From assembly GCF_016583825.1 (NCBI RefSeq), contig NZ_NRRV01000009.1, positions 1-64,000 of the forward strand: a stretch of DNA of 64,000 nucleotides, written 5' to 3'. The notes below the pieces were generated by a model. That model saw nothing but the letters and a program-made list of their open reading frames with translations. It was not told where the DNA came from and did not search any database. The DNA is from Thiohalocapsa halophila. GTDB taxonomy: Bacteria > Pseudomonadota > Gammaproteobacteria > Chromatiales > Chromatiaceae. Of the stretch, positions 25,438 through 33,733 are shown in pieces; the first letter of the stretch is position 1, and each line of letters starts with the position of its first letter. A program made the position numbers and the translations under genes.

Positions 25438-25545
25438 TAAAAGATGCAATCCTCGCGGTCGTTACAAACCACCGAAAGCAGCCGGCATCTTCTCAACGAT
25501 GCCCGCATGAACGTCCATCCTCCCGAGCACGGAGTATCCAGACAC

Positions 25546-26247
25546 ATGGAGACGAAACAACTCACCCTCGCGGCCTACCTCTGCGCCGGCGCAGCGGCTC
25601 CGGGCCTCGCCGGCGCCGCTGACATCGGTCTGTTCGAGTGGGCCTTCAACGTCGACGGCACCGTCTACGGCAACGGCTTCACGACCCCCGATGCCATTAC
25701 CGACGTGCCGGGGCTCGACTCCACCAGCTTCGACGAGACCACCGGTCTGGGCAGGCTGGTCTACCAAAACTCCACCATCGGCGATCACTTCTTCGGGGGC
25801 TACTTCGATCTCGAGATCGATGTCGCTGATAACGGCTTCAGTAACGAGAATGGCAGTACCGCCGGCGCAGCCGCCGCTGGGCAGAGCTGGGAAATGGACG
25901 AGCCGTTCAACGGGGACATTTTTACGAATTTCCAGGCCAACACCCTGGACAATACCAGCAGCGTCGATACGACCAGCTTCCCGATCGGCACCGACGTCGC
26001 CATGGCGACCATTTACGCCTACTCGCTGCTCGACAACCAGGTGGCCACGATCACTATCGACATTGCCGAGTCGCTCAACACCAGCGGCCTCGCGCTGATC
26101 CAGACGGATTTCGGCAGCGGCGGCACCGTGGAGCTCGCCGCCGATCTGGACATCCGCACCCAGGGTGTGCCGGCGCCGGCGACGCTGGTCCTGCTCGCCT
26201 TTGGGCTCTTCGGACTGCATCGGACCGCGGCGCAGCGCCGCGCCTGA
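25546..26247 (+). CDS. Secreted PEP-CTERM-type protein
   Basis: A 233-residue exported protein: signal peptide (METKQLTLAAYLCAGAAAPG, then LAGAAD), a beta-rich body, and a C-terminal sorting signal consisting of VPAPATL, a hydrophobic helix (VLLAFGLFGL) and a basic tail (HRTAAQRRA). The motif is the V-P-x-P variant of PEP-CTERM that exosortase/EpsH systems recognise. The body has FDLEIDVADNGFSNENG and AAAGQSWEMDEP, a pattern I associate with PEP-CTERM exoproteins. I use the ATG at 25546 because GGAG lies upstream, the signal peptide then starts normally, and the earlier ATGs are at or close to the transcript start. It is first in the sigma-54 transcript. Confidence 0.82.
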   Translation: METKQLTLAAYLCAGAAAPGLAGAADIGLFEWAFNVDGTVYGNGFTTPDAITDVPGLDSTSFDETTGLGRLVYQNSTIGDHFFGGYFDLEIDVADNGFSNENGSTAGAAAAGQSWEMDEPFNGDIFTNFQANTLDNTSSVDTTSFPIGTDVAMATIYAYSLLDNQVATITIDIAESLNTSGLALIQTDFGSGGTVELAADLDIRTQGVPAPATLVLLAFGLFGLHRTAAQRRA

Positions 26248-26252
26248 GGCAA

Positions 26253-26275
26253 CAGCGGGCGCCCGTGACCCGCTG
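26253..26275 (+). other. Hairpin between the PEP-CTERM and toroid genes
   Basis: CAGCGGG and CCCGCTG (7-base arms, 9-base loop) follow the stop codon by 5 bases. There is no T-tract, so it is not a standard terminator; it could stabilise the upstream message or partly attenuate read-through into the next gene. Confidence 0.45.
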
Positions 26276-26343
26276 CGACAGCATCGCTTCGGTCGTGGGG
26301 ACCGTGTGGTGCGACGTCTCAAACTCTGGAAGGGGAAACACCA

Positions 26344-28950
26344 ATGACCATCGCTAGCAAATCCCGCCTGTGGCGCGGGCTGCTCGGCGCCGCCGCAGCG
26401 GCAACGCTGCTTGCAGGCACCGAAGTTGCCTTGGCGGTCACGCCCGTCGTCAAGGCCGTGCCCTTCGTGCCGGCCAATCCGTTGTCGCCGCACACGGCCC
26501 TGTCCGGTGAGCCGACGCGGCTCAAAGGCACCTCCAGCATCGGCCAGGGTGATGCCGGTGTCGTCGGCACGGTCAGCTGGCTCTGGGACACCGGCGGCGG
26601 CAATCCCGGGCAGTGCTCGGGCACCGTCAGCAGCACCACCAAGTACGCCATCGAGTGCGCGGTGACCTACACCGGCACGCCGGGGCAGCTCTTCACCGGC
26701 ACGCTGACGGTGACGGACGACGCAACTGGTGATTCAGCGACGGTCAACTATTTTACACAGATCCAAGCGCCTTCCCTCGGTGTCGACGTGAACATCGCCA
26801 TTGACGAGGGCCTGTGGTACCTGCACAAGCGGATGAGCCGTAGCACCTGCTCCACCAATGCCGCCGAGCCCTGCGGCAGCTGGCAGGGTGTCGCCCTTCC
26901 GAGCACGAGCACCACCGAAAACGCCATCGACCCAGCAAACGTGACCGCCTTCCTCGTGAATGGCCACTCAGAAGCTGGAGCCGCGACCAACCCCTACACG
27001 GAAACCGTTGAGCGGGGCATCAATACCACTCTGGAGCAGCTTTCGGCGGAAACCCTGTCTAGTCAGACTGCGACAGTCGGAACCTTTGACCCGGATGTCA
27101 ACGGCAACGGGATCGGCCTGCAGGGAGACACCTCTGATCCGCCCTACCAGGGCGGCTTGTTTATTGACGCGATCGTCGCCACAGGTACACCGGCGAAGAC
27201 CGCCGACGCAGGCTCCACGGCGGCCTCCGGCACTGAGGCCAGCATCGTGCAGGGTCGCACCTATGCCGACATCGTGCAGGACATGGTCGACGCCTACTCC
27301 TGGGGGCAATCCGAAGCAGGCGGCGGATGGCGCTACAACTGGTATGACAACGGCGGGGGCACCACGACCGACAACTCGACGAACCAGTGGGCGGCGATTG
27401 GTCTGATTGCCGCTGAGCGGGAGTTCGGCAGTGTCGTTCCGCCCGAAGTCAAGGCGATGAATCAGATTTCCTTGACCAATACGCAGCAGACGAGCGGCGT
27501 GTTCGGGTATACCAGCAGTAGCCCCCTTTGGGGCCCTTATGCGACGACGCCGTCGGGCATGGTCCAGTTGGCCTGGCAGGGGATCGGGCGTGGCGACGAC
27601 CAATGGGATCGGTCGGAGAATTACATTCGCGACAACTTCTGCAACACCGGCGGTGCCCGGAGCGCCATCAAGGACTACTACTACGGCCTGTTTTCGTTCA
27701 CCAAGTCGATGCTCCTGCACGACAGCAGCAGCAGCGCACCCACGAGCCTCGATTGCTTGGTCAACACCGGCAGTACCAATCCCTTGGACTGGTACGGAGC
27801 GGAGTCCGGTCAGCCGGACACGCTCTGCAACCCCGGTACGACAGCCCCGTGCGACGGCGTGGCCCGCGAGATCGTCGACAGCCAAAACGGCAGCGGTGCC
27901 GGGGCGTCCTGGGGTGCCTGGCCCAATGGCAATCAATTCTCCAGCACTCAGTATCCGTTCACGAGCACCTGGGCCATCATCATGCTGAACCGCACGGTGT
28001 TCTCGTCCGGCGAGCCTGTGGCGGTGTGCGGCCTGCGTCCGAATCCCTCCATCGCCGGGCAGCCGGTGACCCTGGACGGCACCAATTCCTTCCACCAGGA
28101 CGCGAGCAAGAGCATCATTTCCTGGGAATGGGACACCGATAACGACGGCGTCTTCGACGAGACCGGCGCCGTGGTCCCCGACGTGAGCTTCCCGGCGGCC
28201 GTCGGCGTGTATCCCGTCACGCTGCGGGTCACCGACGACAGTGATCCGGCAGACACCGCGAGCACGGTCTGCAACGTCACCGTGGACACGCCGCCGTTGG
28301 CGCCGACCGCGGATGCCAACGGACCCTATGTGTTCTGCCTCGGTCAGAACTTCTTCCTGGATGGCACCGGCTCAAAGAATCCGGACGATGGCGAGGCCGA
28401 GACCGATCCGCCGCCCGGAGGATGCCCGAACGGCGACAGTATTACCGCGTATGACTGGGACCTCGACGGTGATAACCAATTCGATGACGCCAGCGGCGCA
28501 CAGGCCGAGGTCACAGGCTTCTACACCACGCCGGGCGCCTTCAACGCGTCACTGCGGGTCCAGGACGACAGTGCCGCCTGCTTCCCGACGGTGGCGGACG
28601 AGAACCTGACCGGCTTCGATATCGGTGAGGCCAACGTCTTTGCCCTCGGGGCTCAGGAGTGCGAGTGCATCAGCGATCTGTTCATTCGCAGCAATTCGCG
28701 AGCCATTTCGCTCAACTGGGCGGCGTCCAACAACCCGGAGACGGACTCCTACAACGTCTACCGCGGGACCATTAACGGCGGCCCGTACAACCTGATCGGC
28801 AACACACCGACGCCTGGCTATGCCGACTCCGCGGTGGCGGCCGGTACGACCTACTACTACATCGTACGGCCGATCCGGATCGATACTTCCGAGATTTGTC
28901 AGTCCAACGAGGGCAGCGGACAGCTGCAGGCGCGGCGCAGCCGCAGGTAA
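26344..28950 (+). CDS. Large secreted PKD / toroid-repeat / fibronectin-type protein
   Basis: An 868-residue exported protein with signal peptide (LLGAAAAATLLAGTEVALA). First comes a PKD/Ig-like domain to about residue 140. A long helical region of about 400 residues follows, with toroid-like repeats (VNIAIDEGLWYLHKRM, NQWAAIGLIAAEREFG, GMVQLAWQGIGRGDDQWDRS, YYGLFSFTKSMLL and FTSTWAIIMLNRTVF). Two PKD-like domains follow (ISWEWDTDNDGVFDETG; AYDWDLDGDNQFDDASG, about 590-760). A C-terminal fibronectin-III-like module contains ISLNWAASNNPETDSYNVYR. No PEP-CTERM or anchor is seen, so it is probably released or held by partners. The toroid core parallels the shorter secreted protein at 18635-19765. 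ATG 26344 is preceded by GGAAGGGG. A rho-independent terminator follows at 29016. Confidence 0.85.
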   Translation: MTIASKSRLWRGLLGAAAAATLLAGTEVALAVTPVVKAVPFVPANPLSPHTALSGEPTRLKGTSSIGQGDAGVVGTVSWLWDTGGGNPGQCSGTVSSTTKYAIECAVTYTGTPGQLFTGTLTVTDDATGDSATVNYFTQIQAPSLGVDVNIAIDEGLWYLHKRMSRSTCSTNAAEPCGSWQGVALPSTSTTENAIDPANVTAFLVNGHSEAGAATNPYTETVERGINTTLEQLSAETLSSQTATVGTFDPDVNGNGIGLQGDTSDPPYQGGLFIDAIVATGTPAKTADAGSTAASGTEASIVQGRTYADIVQDMVDAYSWGQSEAGGGWRYNWYDNGGGTTTDNSTNQWAAIGLIAAEREFGSVVPPEVKAMNQISLTNTQQTSGVFGYTSSSPLWGPYATTPSGMVQLAWQGIGRGDDQWDRSENYIRDNFCNTGGARSAIKDYYYGLFSFTKSMLLHDSSSSAPTSLDCLVNTGSTNPLDWYGAESGQPDTLCNPGTTAPCDGVAREIVDSQNGSGAGASWGAWPNGNQFSSTQYPFTSTWAIIMLNRTVFSSGEPVAVCGLRPNPSIAGQPVTLDGTNSFHQDASKSIISWEWDTDNDGVFDETGAVVPDVSFPAAVGVYPVTLRVTDDSDPADTASTVCNVTVDTPPLAPTADANGPYVFCLGQNFFLDGTGSKNPDDGEAETDPPPGGCPNGDSITAYDWDLDGDNQFDDASGAQAEVTGFYTTPGAFNASLRVQDDSAACFPTVADENLTGFDIGEANVFALGAQECECISDLFIRSNSRAISLNWAASNNPETDSYNVYRGTINGGPYNLIGNTPTPGYADSAVAAGTTYYYIVRPIRIDTSEICQSNEGSGQLQARRSRR

Positions 28951-29015
28951 GGCGGACGGCCCTCCGGTCGATGCAGTGCATCGGCCGCGAGGGGCGTTTC
29001 CGGCTGGAAGAGTCG

Positions 29016-29041
29016 ACGGCCCGCCTGCGCGGGCCGTTTTT
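29016..29041 (+). terminator. Rho-independent terminator
   Basis: Perfect 9-base arms ACGGCCCGC and GCGGGCCGT around a CTGC loop are followed by five T. It ends the sigma-54 transcript 66 bases after the toroid gene. It lies only 16 bases before the next ATG. Confidence 0.9.
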
Positions 29042-29057
29042 ACTTCGGAGAGAACGC

Positions 29058-29654
29058 ATGAACAGGCATGCTTTCGCGCTGGCTGCGGCCCTGCTGCCAG
29101 GCTCGATGCTGCCGGTGGCCGCCGCGGACTTTCGAGTCACGGCGGTCTACGGCAGCGGCGAGCGGCTCGGGGCGCTGGTGGAGCTGGAAGGCGAGATCAA
29201 GTCCATACGCGCCGGGGACATCGTCGGCGGCACAGCGATCGCCGCCGTGGTTCCTGAAGGGGTCGAGGTAGAGCACGACGGCGAGCGCCTGCTTGTGCCG
29301 CTCGGCGGCGGCAGCGCCACCCGTATCCCGCGGACGGCGCTGGCACGGACCGCGCAAGTCAGGCTGGCGCCTCTGGAAGAGCTGGTGCCGGCGCTGAAAG
29401 CGGTGGAGCAATCCCTGCAGGAGGTCTCGGAAGGCCCCGCCGCGCATGCGGCCGTCGCCCAGGCTCTGGGGCTACCGGAGCAGGCACGGATCGTCGCCAT
29501 CCGCCGGCAGGACTTCGACGGCCCAAAGGAGGCGTTGCGCAAGATCCGAAAGGCCTTGGCGCGCCGCGACTGGCCGCAGATCACGGTCGAAAACGTCGAG
29601 GGCCTGCACGAGGTCTACATCGAGCCCGCCGATGCCGGCGGCCCGATGCCTTAG
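29058..29654 (+). CDS. Exported protein with GspC/PilP-like domain
   Basis: A 198-residue protein with signal peptide (FALAAALLPGSMLPVAAAD). A short beta domain LVELEGEIKSIRAGDIVGG (about residues 39-57) then VEHDGERLLVPLGGG resembles the GspC/PilP homology region of type II secretion and type IV pilus inner-membrane proteins. A helical C-terminal half follows. The resemblance is local; no pilus or secretion genes are adjacent. The ATG at 29058 has GGAG 9 bases upstream. A strong terminator sits immediately before it, so expression depends on read-through or on a promoter overlapping the hairpin. Confidence 0.65.
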   Translation: MNRHAFALAAALLPGSMLPVAAADFRVTAVYGSGERLGALVELEGEIKSIRAGDIVGGTAIAAVVPEGVEVEHDGERLLVPLGGGSATRIPRTALARTAQVRLAPLEELVPALKAVEQSLQEVSEGPAAHAAVAQALGLPEQARIVAIRRQDFDGPKEALRKIRKALARRDWPQITVENVEGLHEVYIEPADAGGPMP

Positions 29655-29695
29655 AAGCCGTTAGTGGCTGTTTGCGGCTGCCCGTCGGGCATGGC

Positions 29696-30295
29696 TCAGC
29701 CGCTGCCCTGGTGTTCCACACGGCGCCAGATCAGCCAGCCGAGGGCGGGAACGGCCAAGGGTATGGCGAGACCCGGGCCGGCGAGCCCCGTGGGGAGAAA
29801 GGCGGCACCGCTGGCTGTAAGCGCGCCCGCGTAGACGAGATTGCCCGCTGCGCAGACCGCTAGGAAGACCGGCAGCGATAATCGCTCCGCACCCGCCGTG
29901 ACGGTGACCGCCTCTGCCAGCACCGGCACCGGGCGGCTCAGCAGAAGCAGCGCCAGCGTTGGCGCCTGCGGCAGACGCTCGCCGAGCCGACCCAGCAGCA
30001 GCCGGCCGACACCATAGCCGACGAGGGCCCCGAGCATCAGCCCGCTCCAAGCCCAAAACAGCCCCGGGACGAAGCCGAGCCGCGCGCCGAGCAGGGTACC
30101 AATGATGCTCGAGGGCACCGGCAGCAGCACGTCGGCCGCCAGCAGGCCGCCGCCGATGAGACCGAATACCAGGGCGTCGTCGCCCGCTGCGGAGAGCCAC
30201 TGCTCGCCGGGCAGCTCGCCGATGACGACGAAGGGGATGACCGGAATCAGGAGCGCGACGGCGATGACCAACGCGGCGCGAGCGCGGGGCGGCAT
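29696..30295 (-). CDS. VTT/DedA-like membrane protein
   Basis: A 199-residue inner-membrane protein with about five hydrophobic segments. The SNARE-associated/VTT-domain core is recognisable: PVPSSIIGTLLGARLGFVPG (about residues 59-78) and LGALVGYGVGRLLLGRLGER (about 88-107). A re-entrant-helix arginine follows in LLLSRPVPVLAEAV. DedA-type proteins act in membrane lipid (often undecaprenyl phosphate) translocation. It converges with the PilP-like gene (41-base gap) and starts 3 bases after the stop of the DUF3303 gene, with which it probably forms a pair. Confidence 0.8.
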   Translation of the reverse strand: MPPRARAALVIAVALLIPVIPFVVIGELPGEQWLSAAGDDALVFGLIGGGLLAADVLLPVPSSIIGTLLGARLGFVPGLFWAWSGLMLGALVGYGVGRLLLGRLGERLPQAPTLALLLLSRPVPVLAEAVTVTAGAERLSLPVFLAVCAAGNLVYAGALTASGAAFLPTGLAGPGLAIPLAVPALGWLIWRRVEHQGSG

Positions 30296-30298
30296 TGG

Positions 30299-30571
30299 TC
30301 AGTCCCGACGGCCCCAGCCCGTCACCTGGGTGACTGGAATCGTCTCGATATCGACGAGACCGGCGAACGGCGCTTGAATGCGCTCCAGCAGCGCCGGGTC
30401 GTCCGTCTCCAATAACGCGAAGGTGCGCGAGCGATCATCTGCCGCCCAGTCGCCCACCAGACGCACGCCGGTTGGAATATTGTCGTAAAAGGACTGCGCC
30501 AGGCGGGCAAGCTCTTCATACTGCGCCGGCGACAGGTCGGGACGGGTGCGGTTGATCAACATGTACAACAA
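30299..30571 (-). CDS. DUF3303-like small protein
   Basis: A protein of about 90 residues ending FALLETDDPALLERIQAPF...VDIETIPVTQVTGW, the pattern of DUF3303 (small ferredoxin-like alpha/beta proteins of unknown function). The start is uncertain. GGAGA at 30578-30582 is 6 bases before TTG (30571) and 9 bases before TTG (30568), while the first ATG (30562) is 15 bases away. I choose TTG 30571. It precedes the VTT gene by 3 bases. Confidence 0.72.
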   Translation of the reverse strand: MLYMLINRTRPDLSPAQYEELARLAQSFYDNIPTGVRLVGDWAADDRSRTFALLETDDPALLERIQAPFAGLVDIETIPVTQVTGWGRRD

Positions 30572-30696
30572 GGCTGGTCTCCGGTTGGGGGTTGGCGCTG
30601 GCACGAAGTCCCCGATGATATAGCATTGGCGTCGGTCCGATCCGCCCCAGCCGCCTTGCGAGCGGCCGGCTTATTCCCACGCCTGATGGAGCCGTG

Positions 30697-31938
30697 ATGA
30701 CGCCTGAGACCCTTCCCGAATCGGCGCGCCTGAAGATCGAGCTGATGTTCGACGGCGTACGTTGGAGCGAGAGCCTCGGCGCTGCCGCCGAGCACGCCTT
30801 CCCCAACTTCTATCCGTACCGCTTCTCACCGGAGGAGCAGCGCGAGACCGGCCGTGACAAAGCGACCATCCCCTACCTGATGACGCTGTCCGACGAAACG
30901 CTGATCCGGGTCAAGGGCACTGCCGGTGCCCCCTGGCAGGTGGTCGGCGACCGAGAGCAGGGCTACCGGCTGCGCCATGACGACGGTCGCGATCTGGCCA
31001 TCGACTTTGCGCCGCTGCCCGCTTGGATGCAGGCCACGACCGATGACGGTCTGCCGTTGGCCCAGGCGGGCGTGAGCCTGCACGGGGACATGGCCGTCAT
31101 CAATATCGCGCCCGGATGCGAGTTCTTTTTGCACCGAGGTGACGAAGGAGATTCGCTACGCTGCACCTTCTGCGCCTACGGGGCGCCGAACGAGCGGGTC
31201 AAGCACTATGATCAGCGCATCGGCGAGTCTGCTCTGTCGCCACGGGCGGTAGCGCGCATGCAGCAGGCGCTGGCTGCGGCACTGGCCGAAGGTGGTGTCC
31301 GCCATCTCTACCTCGTGGGCGGCTCCATGTCCGACTGGGACCAGGAAGGCGCGCGGTTCGTTGAGCTCGCCCGTGCCGTGCAGGCCGTCAATGATCACCG
31401 CGTGCCAGTGGCCTGTGGCTCCGGCGCACTGCCGGACGCACGTCTGGACGAGCTCCACGGTGAGGGTCTCGTGGACCAGGTCTGCTTCAATCTGGAGGTC
31501 TGGTCCGAGGCCCTGTTCGCGCGGGTTTGCCCCGGCAAAGAGCGCTTTGTGGGCTATGGGAACTGGCTACGCGCGCTGGAGCAGGCGGTCACTCGCTTCG
31601 GCGCCGGTAACGTCTACACCGCCATGGTTGCCGGTATCGAGCTGGAGCCTGAGCACGGCATGGACTGGGAGCAGGCTGCGGCGCTTGCCGTGCGGGGCGC
31701 CGGGGACCTTTGCGCGCGCGGGGCCATTCCGGTCTATTCCCTCTATTGGCCGACCGGTGGCCGCGATCATCCGGATTATTTCAGCCGACTGCTGCACTAT
31801 TTCGAGGCGCTGAATCTCGGCTATGCGCGCATCCGCCGCGAGCAGGGCGTGCGGATCTCGGAGCGGTTCCTGACCCATCGCGCCGCGTACATGCAGCTGG
31901 AGTGCGATATCGACCGCGCGGAGGCGAGCCATGTCTGA
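30697..31938 (+). CDS. Radical SAM-type protein with atypical C-X14-C-X2-C cluster
   Basis: A 413-residue protein with a TIM-barrel-like core. After an N-terminal region of about 130 residues, INIAPGCEFF begins the cluster region. Its three cysteines are near residues 141, 156 and 159 (C-X14-C-X2-C, second half LRCTFCAYGAPN). This replaces the canonical CX3CX2C but keeps the aromatic residue before the last Cys. Later segments HLYLVGGSMSDWDQ and CGSGALPDARLDEL fit radical SAM beta strands that bind SAM. It starts at ATG 30697 with GGAG 5 bases upstream (a GTG lies one codon earlier). It overlaps the methyltransferase gene by 8 bases, so the two probably modify the same substrate. The product is unknown. 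Confidence 0.75.
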   Translation: MTPETLPESARLKIELMFDGVRWSESLGAAAEHAFPNFYPYRFSPEEQRETGRDKATIPYLMTLSDETLIRVKGTAGAPWQVVGDREQGYRLRHDDGRDLAIDFAPLPAWMQATTDDGLPLAQAGVSLHGDMAVINIAPGCEFFLHRGDEGDSLRCTFCAYGAPNERVKHYDQRIGESALSPRAVARMQQALAAALAEGGVRHLYLVGGSMSDWDQEGARFVELARAVQAVNDHRVPVACGSGALPDARLDELHGEGLVDQVCFNLEVWSEALFARVCPGKERFVGYGNWLRALEQAVTRFGAGNVYTAMVAGIELEPEHGMDWEQAAALAVRGAGDLCARGAIPVYSLYWPTGGRDHPDYFSRLLHYFEALNLGYARIRREQGVRISERFLTHRAAYMQLECDIDRAEASHV

Positions 31939-32950
31939 GGCAGAGCGGGTGGCCGCCAGCCCGGATCCGGCGCCACTGCTGGCGCTTTCCACCGCCCATT
32001 GGGGCGCGCAAACACTGCTCACGGCGAATCGTCTGGGGCTGTTCGCGCTGCTCGACGAGGGCCCCCGCACCGCGGAGTCCGTTGCTGCCGCGCTCGGCAC
32101 CGACGCGCGCGCCACGCATCTGTTGCTGAACGCCTGTGCAGCTTTGGGGCTGCTCGGTAACCGCGGCGGGCTGTTCGGCGTGAGCCCACTGGCGGAAGCC
32201 TACCTCGTGCCGGGCCGGCCCGGCTATTTGGGCGATGCGCTTCGCTACAACGACGACCTCTATGCAGCCTGGGGGCACTTGGCGGAGGCGGTCAGGACAG
32301 GTCGTCCGGCGGTGCCGGCGGCCCGCTACACCGGCGACGATTCGGCGCAGACCCGACACTTCGTCTATGGCATGCATAACCGTGCGCTGGGCATCGGCCG
32401 AGCGCTGGTCGGGCTGGTGGATCTATCTGGGCGGCAGCGACTTCTGGATATCGGCGGCGGCCCCGGCACCTATTCCGCGCTCTTTGCGCAACAGCACCCG
32501 GATCTCTCGGCGACGGTCGTGGATCTGCCCGGCGTCGCTGCCGTGGGCGCCGAGATCATCGCCGAGATGGGCGTCGCCGAGCGCGTGCGCCACGTTCCGG
32601 GGGACTACAGGGTCGCGGATCTTCCCGGTGCCCAGGACGCGGTGCTGATCTCCGGTGTCTTCCACCGCGAGACAGCAGCATACTGTCGGGATCTCATCGA
32701 GCGTGCGCGGGAGGCGCTGGTGCCCGGTGGGCTGTTGGTGATCAGTGATGTGTTCACCGACGCCGGCGGTGCCGAGCCCCCCTTCGCGACGCTCTTCGGG
32801 CTAAATATGCTGCTCACCGCCGACGACGGTGGTGTGCACGCCGATGCCGACGTTGCCGCGTGGATGACCGATGCCGGTTTTCGGGACGTGCAGGGCCAAC
32901 CCTTCCCGACGCCGCTGCCGCATCGGATCGTACAGGGGGTTCGGGGCTGA
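31931..32950 (+). CDS. SAM-dependent O-methyltransferase (acetylserotonin/BchU type)
   Basis: A 339-residue methyltransferase with a winged-helix dimerisation domain (residues about 15-95, WGAQTLLTANRLGLFALLDE) and a methyltransferase_2 domain. The SAM-binding loop is LLDIGGGPGTYSALFAQQHP (about 168-187), followed by VVDLPGV and VLISGVFH. The fold is that of plant-type O-methyltransferases and bacterial relatives such as BchU and CrtF. It overlaps the radical SAM gene by 8 bases and the YdjY gene by one base (TGATG). No bacteriochlorophyll or carotenoid gene is present in this window, so the substrate is open. Confidence 0.87.
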   Translation: MSEAERVAASPDPAPLLALSTAHWGAQTLLTANRLGLFALLDEGPRTAESVAAALGTDARATHLLLNACAALGLLGNRGGLFGVSPLAEAYLVPGRPGYLGDALRYNDDLYAAWGHLAEAVRTGRPAVPAARYTGDDSAQTRHFVYGMHNRALGIGRALVGLVDLSGRQRLLDIGGGPGTYSALFAQQHPDLSATVVDLPGVAAVGAEIIAEMGVAERVRHVPGDYRVADLPGAQDAVLISGVFHRETAAYCRDLIERAREALVPGGLLVISDVFTDAGGAEPPFATLFGLNMLLTADDGGVHADADVAAWMTDAGFRDVQGQPFPTPLPHRIVQGVRG

Positions 32951-33693
32951 TGCGCAGCCTATTGTTGCCCCTGCTGGCGGCTTCTTTGATGCCGTGGTCA
33001 TGGCCTCTGGCCGCTCAGGAGACCGCCGCTAGCGCCGGTCCGGAGGGCAGCAGCCAGCTCGGTACTATCGAGCTCGACAGGGCGGAGCGGACTTTCGCTG
33101 TGCCCGGGCGCTTCCTGGTGTCCGCCGAGCCGCCGAAGTCCGATGCGGACGTGCCCCCGGCACCCGGCGACGACTTGCTGGAGTATCTCGCCGTCAAGCG
33201 CGATGGCTACAAGGCCTATGAGGCTCTGATCGAGCTGGATACCAACGCAGCAGCCTTCAACCTCGCGTGCATCCTGATTGGCTTCGATGCGGACCGCGCA
33301 ACTCTGCCGGAGTATCACTTCGACCCGACCCCGCTTGAGGGCGATGCAGCCGAGCTGCGGGTGGAATGGGAGCAGGACGGCCAGTGGCGCAGGGTGCCGC
33401 CGGCTCGCTTGATTCTGGTGGAAGGCGAGCCCGTCGATGATCACGATTGGGTTTACACCGGCTCGACATTCATCGGCCCCGGCGACTATCTCGCCGAGCG
33501 CACGGGAGCCCTGATCGGCTTCGTGCACGACCGCGACAGCATCATCGAGCATCGGCGAGGTATCGGGTTGGGTGCACCGCACCCGCCGCGAGTGAACCGG
33601 GCGCTGCTGCCGCCGGATGGCACCCCCATCCGCGTCGTGGTGCGCAATCTCGGCCCCGGCGAACAGGACGCAGCTGCCGCACCTGACCCTTGA
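32950..33693 (+). CDS. Exported YdjY-domain protein
   Basis: A 247-residue protein with a signal peptide (MRSLLLPLLAASLMPWSWPLAAQE). The YdjY-like domain contains FLVSAEPPKSDADV, YLAVKRDGYKAYEALIELDT and NLACILIGFDADRA (about residues 55-120), plus a C-terminal GDYLAERTGALIGFVHDRDS. YdjY proteins are periplasmic, of unknown function, and often sit with redox enzymes. It is coupled to the methyltransferase by TGATG and ends 40 bases from the convergent peroxidase gene. Confidence 0.78.
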   Translation: MRSLLLPLLAASLMPWSWPLAAQETAASAGPEGSSQLGTIELDRAERTFAVPGRFLVSAEPPKSDADVPPAPGDDLLEYLAVKRDGYKAYEALIELDTNAAAFNLACILIGFDADRATLPEYHFDPTPLEGDAAELRVEWEQDGQWRRVPPARLILVEGEPVDDHDWVYTGSTFIGPGDYLAERTGALIGFVHDRDSIIEHRRGIGLGAPHPPRVNRALLPPDGTPIRVVVRNLGPGEQDAAAAPDP

Positions 33694-33733
33694 GGCGGCC
33701 GAAACTCGAGGGACCGATGGTGCCCCGTCGGCG

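Larger units (their letters stand above)
24970..25545. other. Divergent regulatory region between kinase and PEP-CTERM gene
   Basis: This stretch of about 575 bases is visibly more AT-rich than the rest of the window. Besides the sigma-54 promoter at 25422 it holds several dyads that could be activator sites: TTGT-AAA-ACAA at 25258-25268, a perfect 14-base palindrome ACCTTGCGCAAGGT at 25371-25384, and TTGTC...TACAA at 25308-25326. The kinase promoter must also lie here but I cannot place it. Confidence 0.5.

Noticed and set aside
25507-25545. Earlier ATG start (25507) for the PEP-CTERM protein
   Set aside because: It lacks a ribosome site and would place 13 polar residues before the signal peptide. 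ATG 25546 has GGAG upstream and a normal signal sequence.
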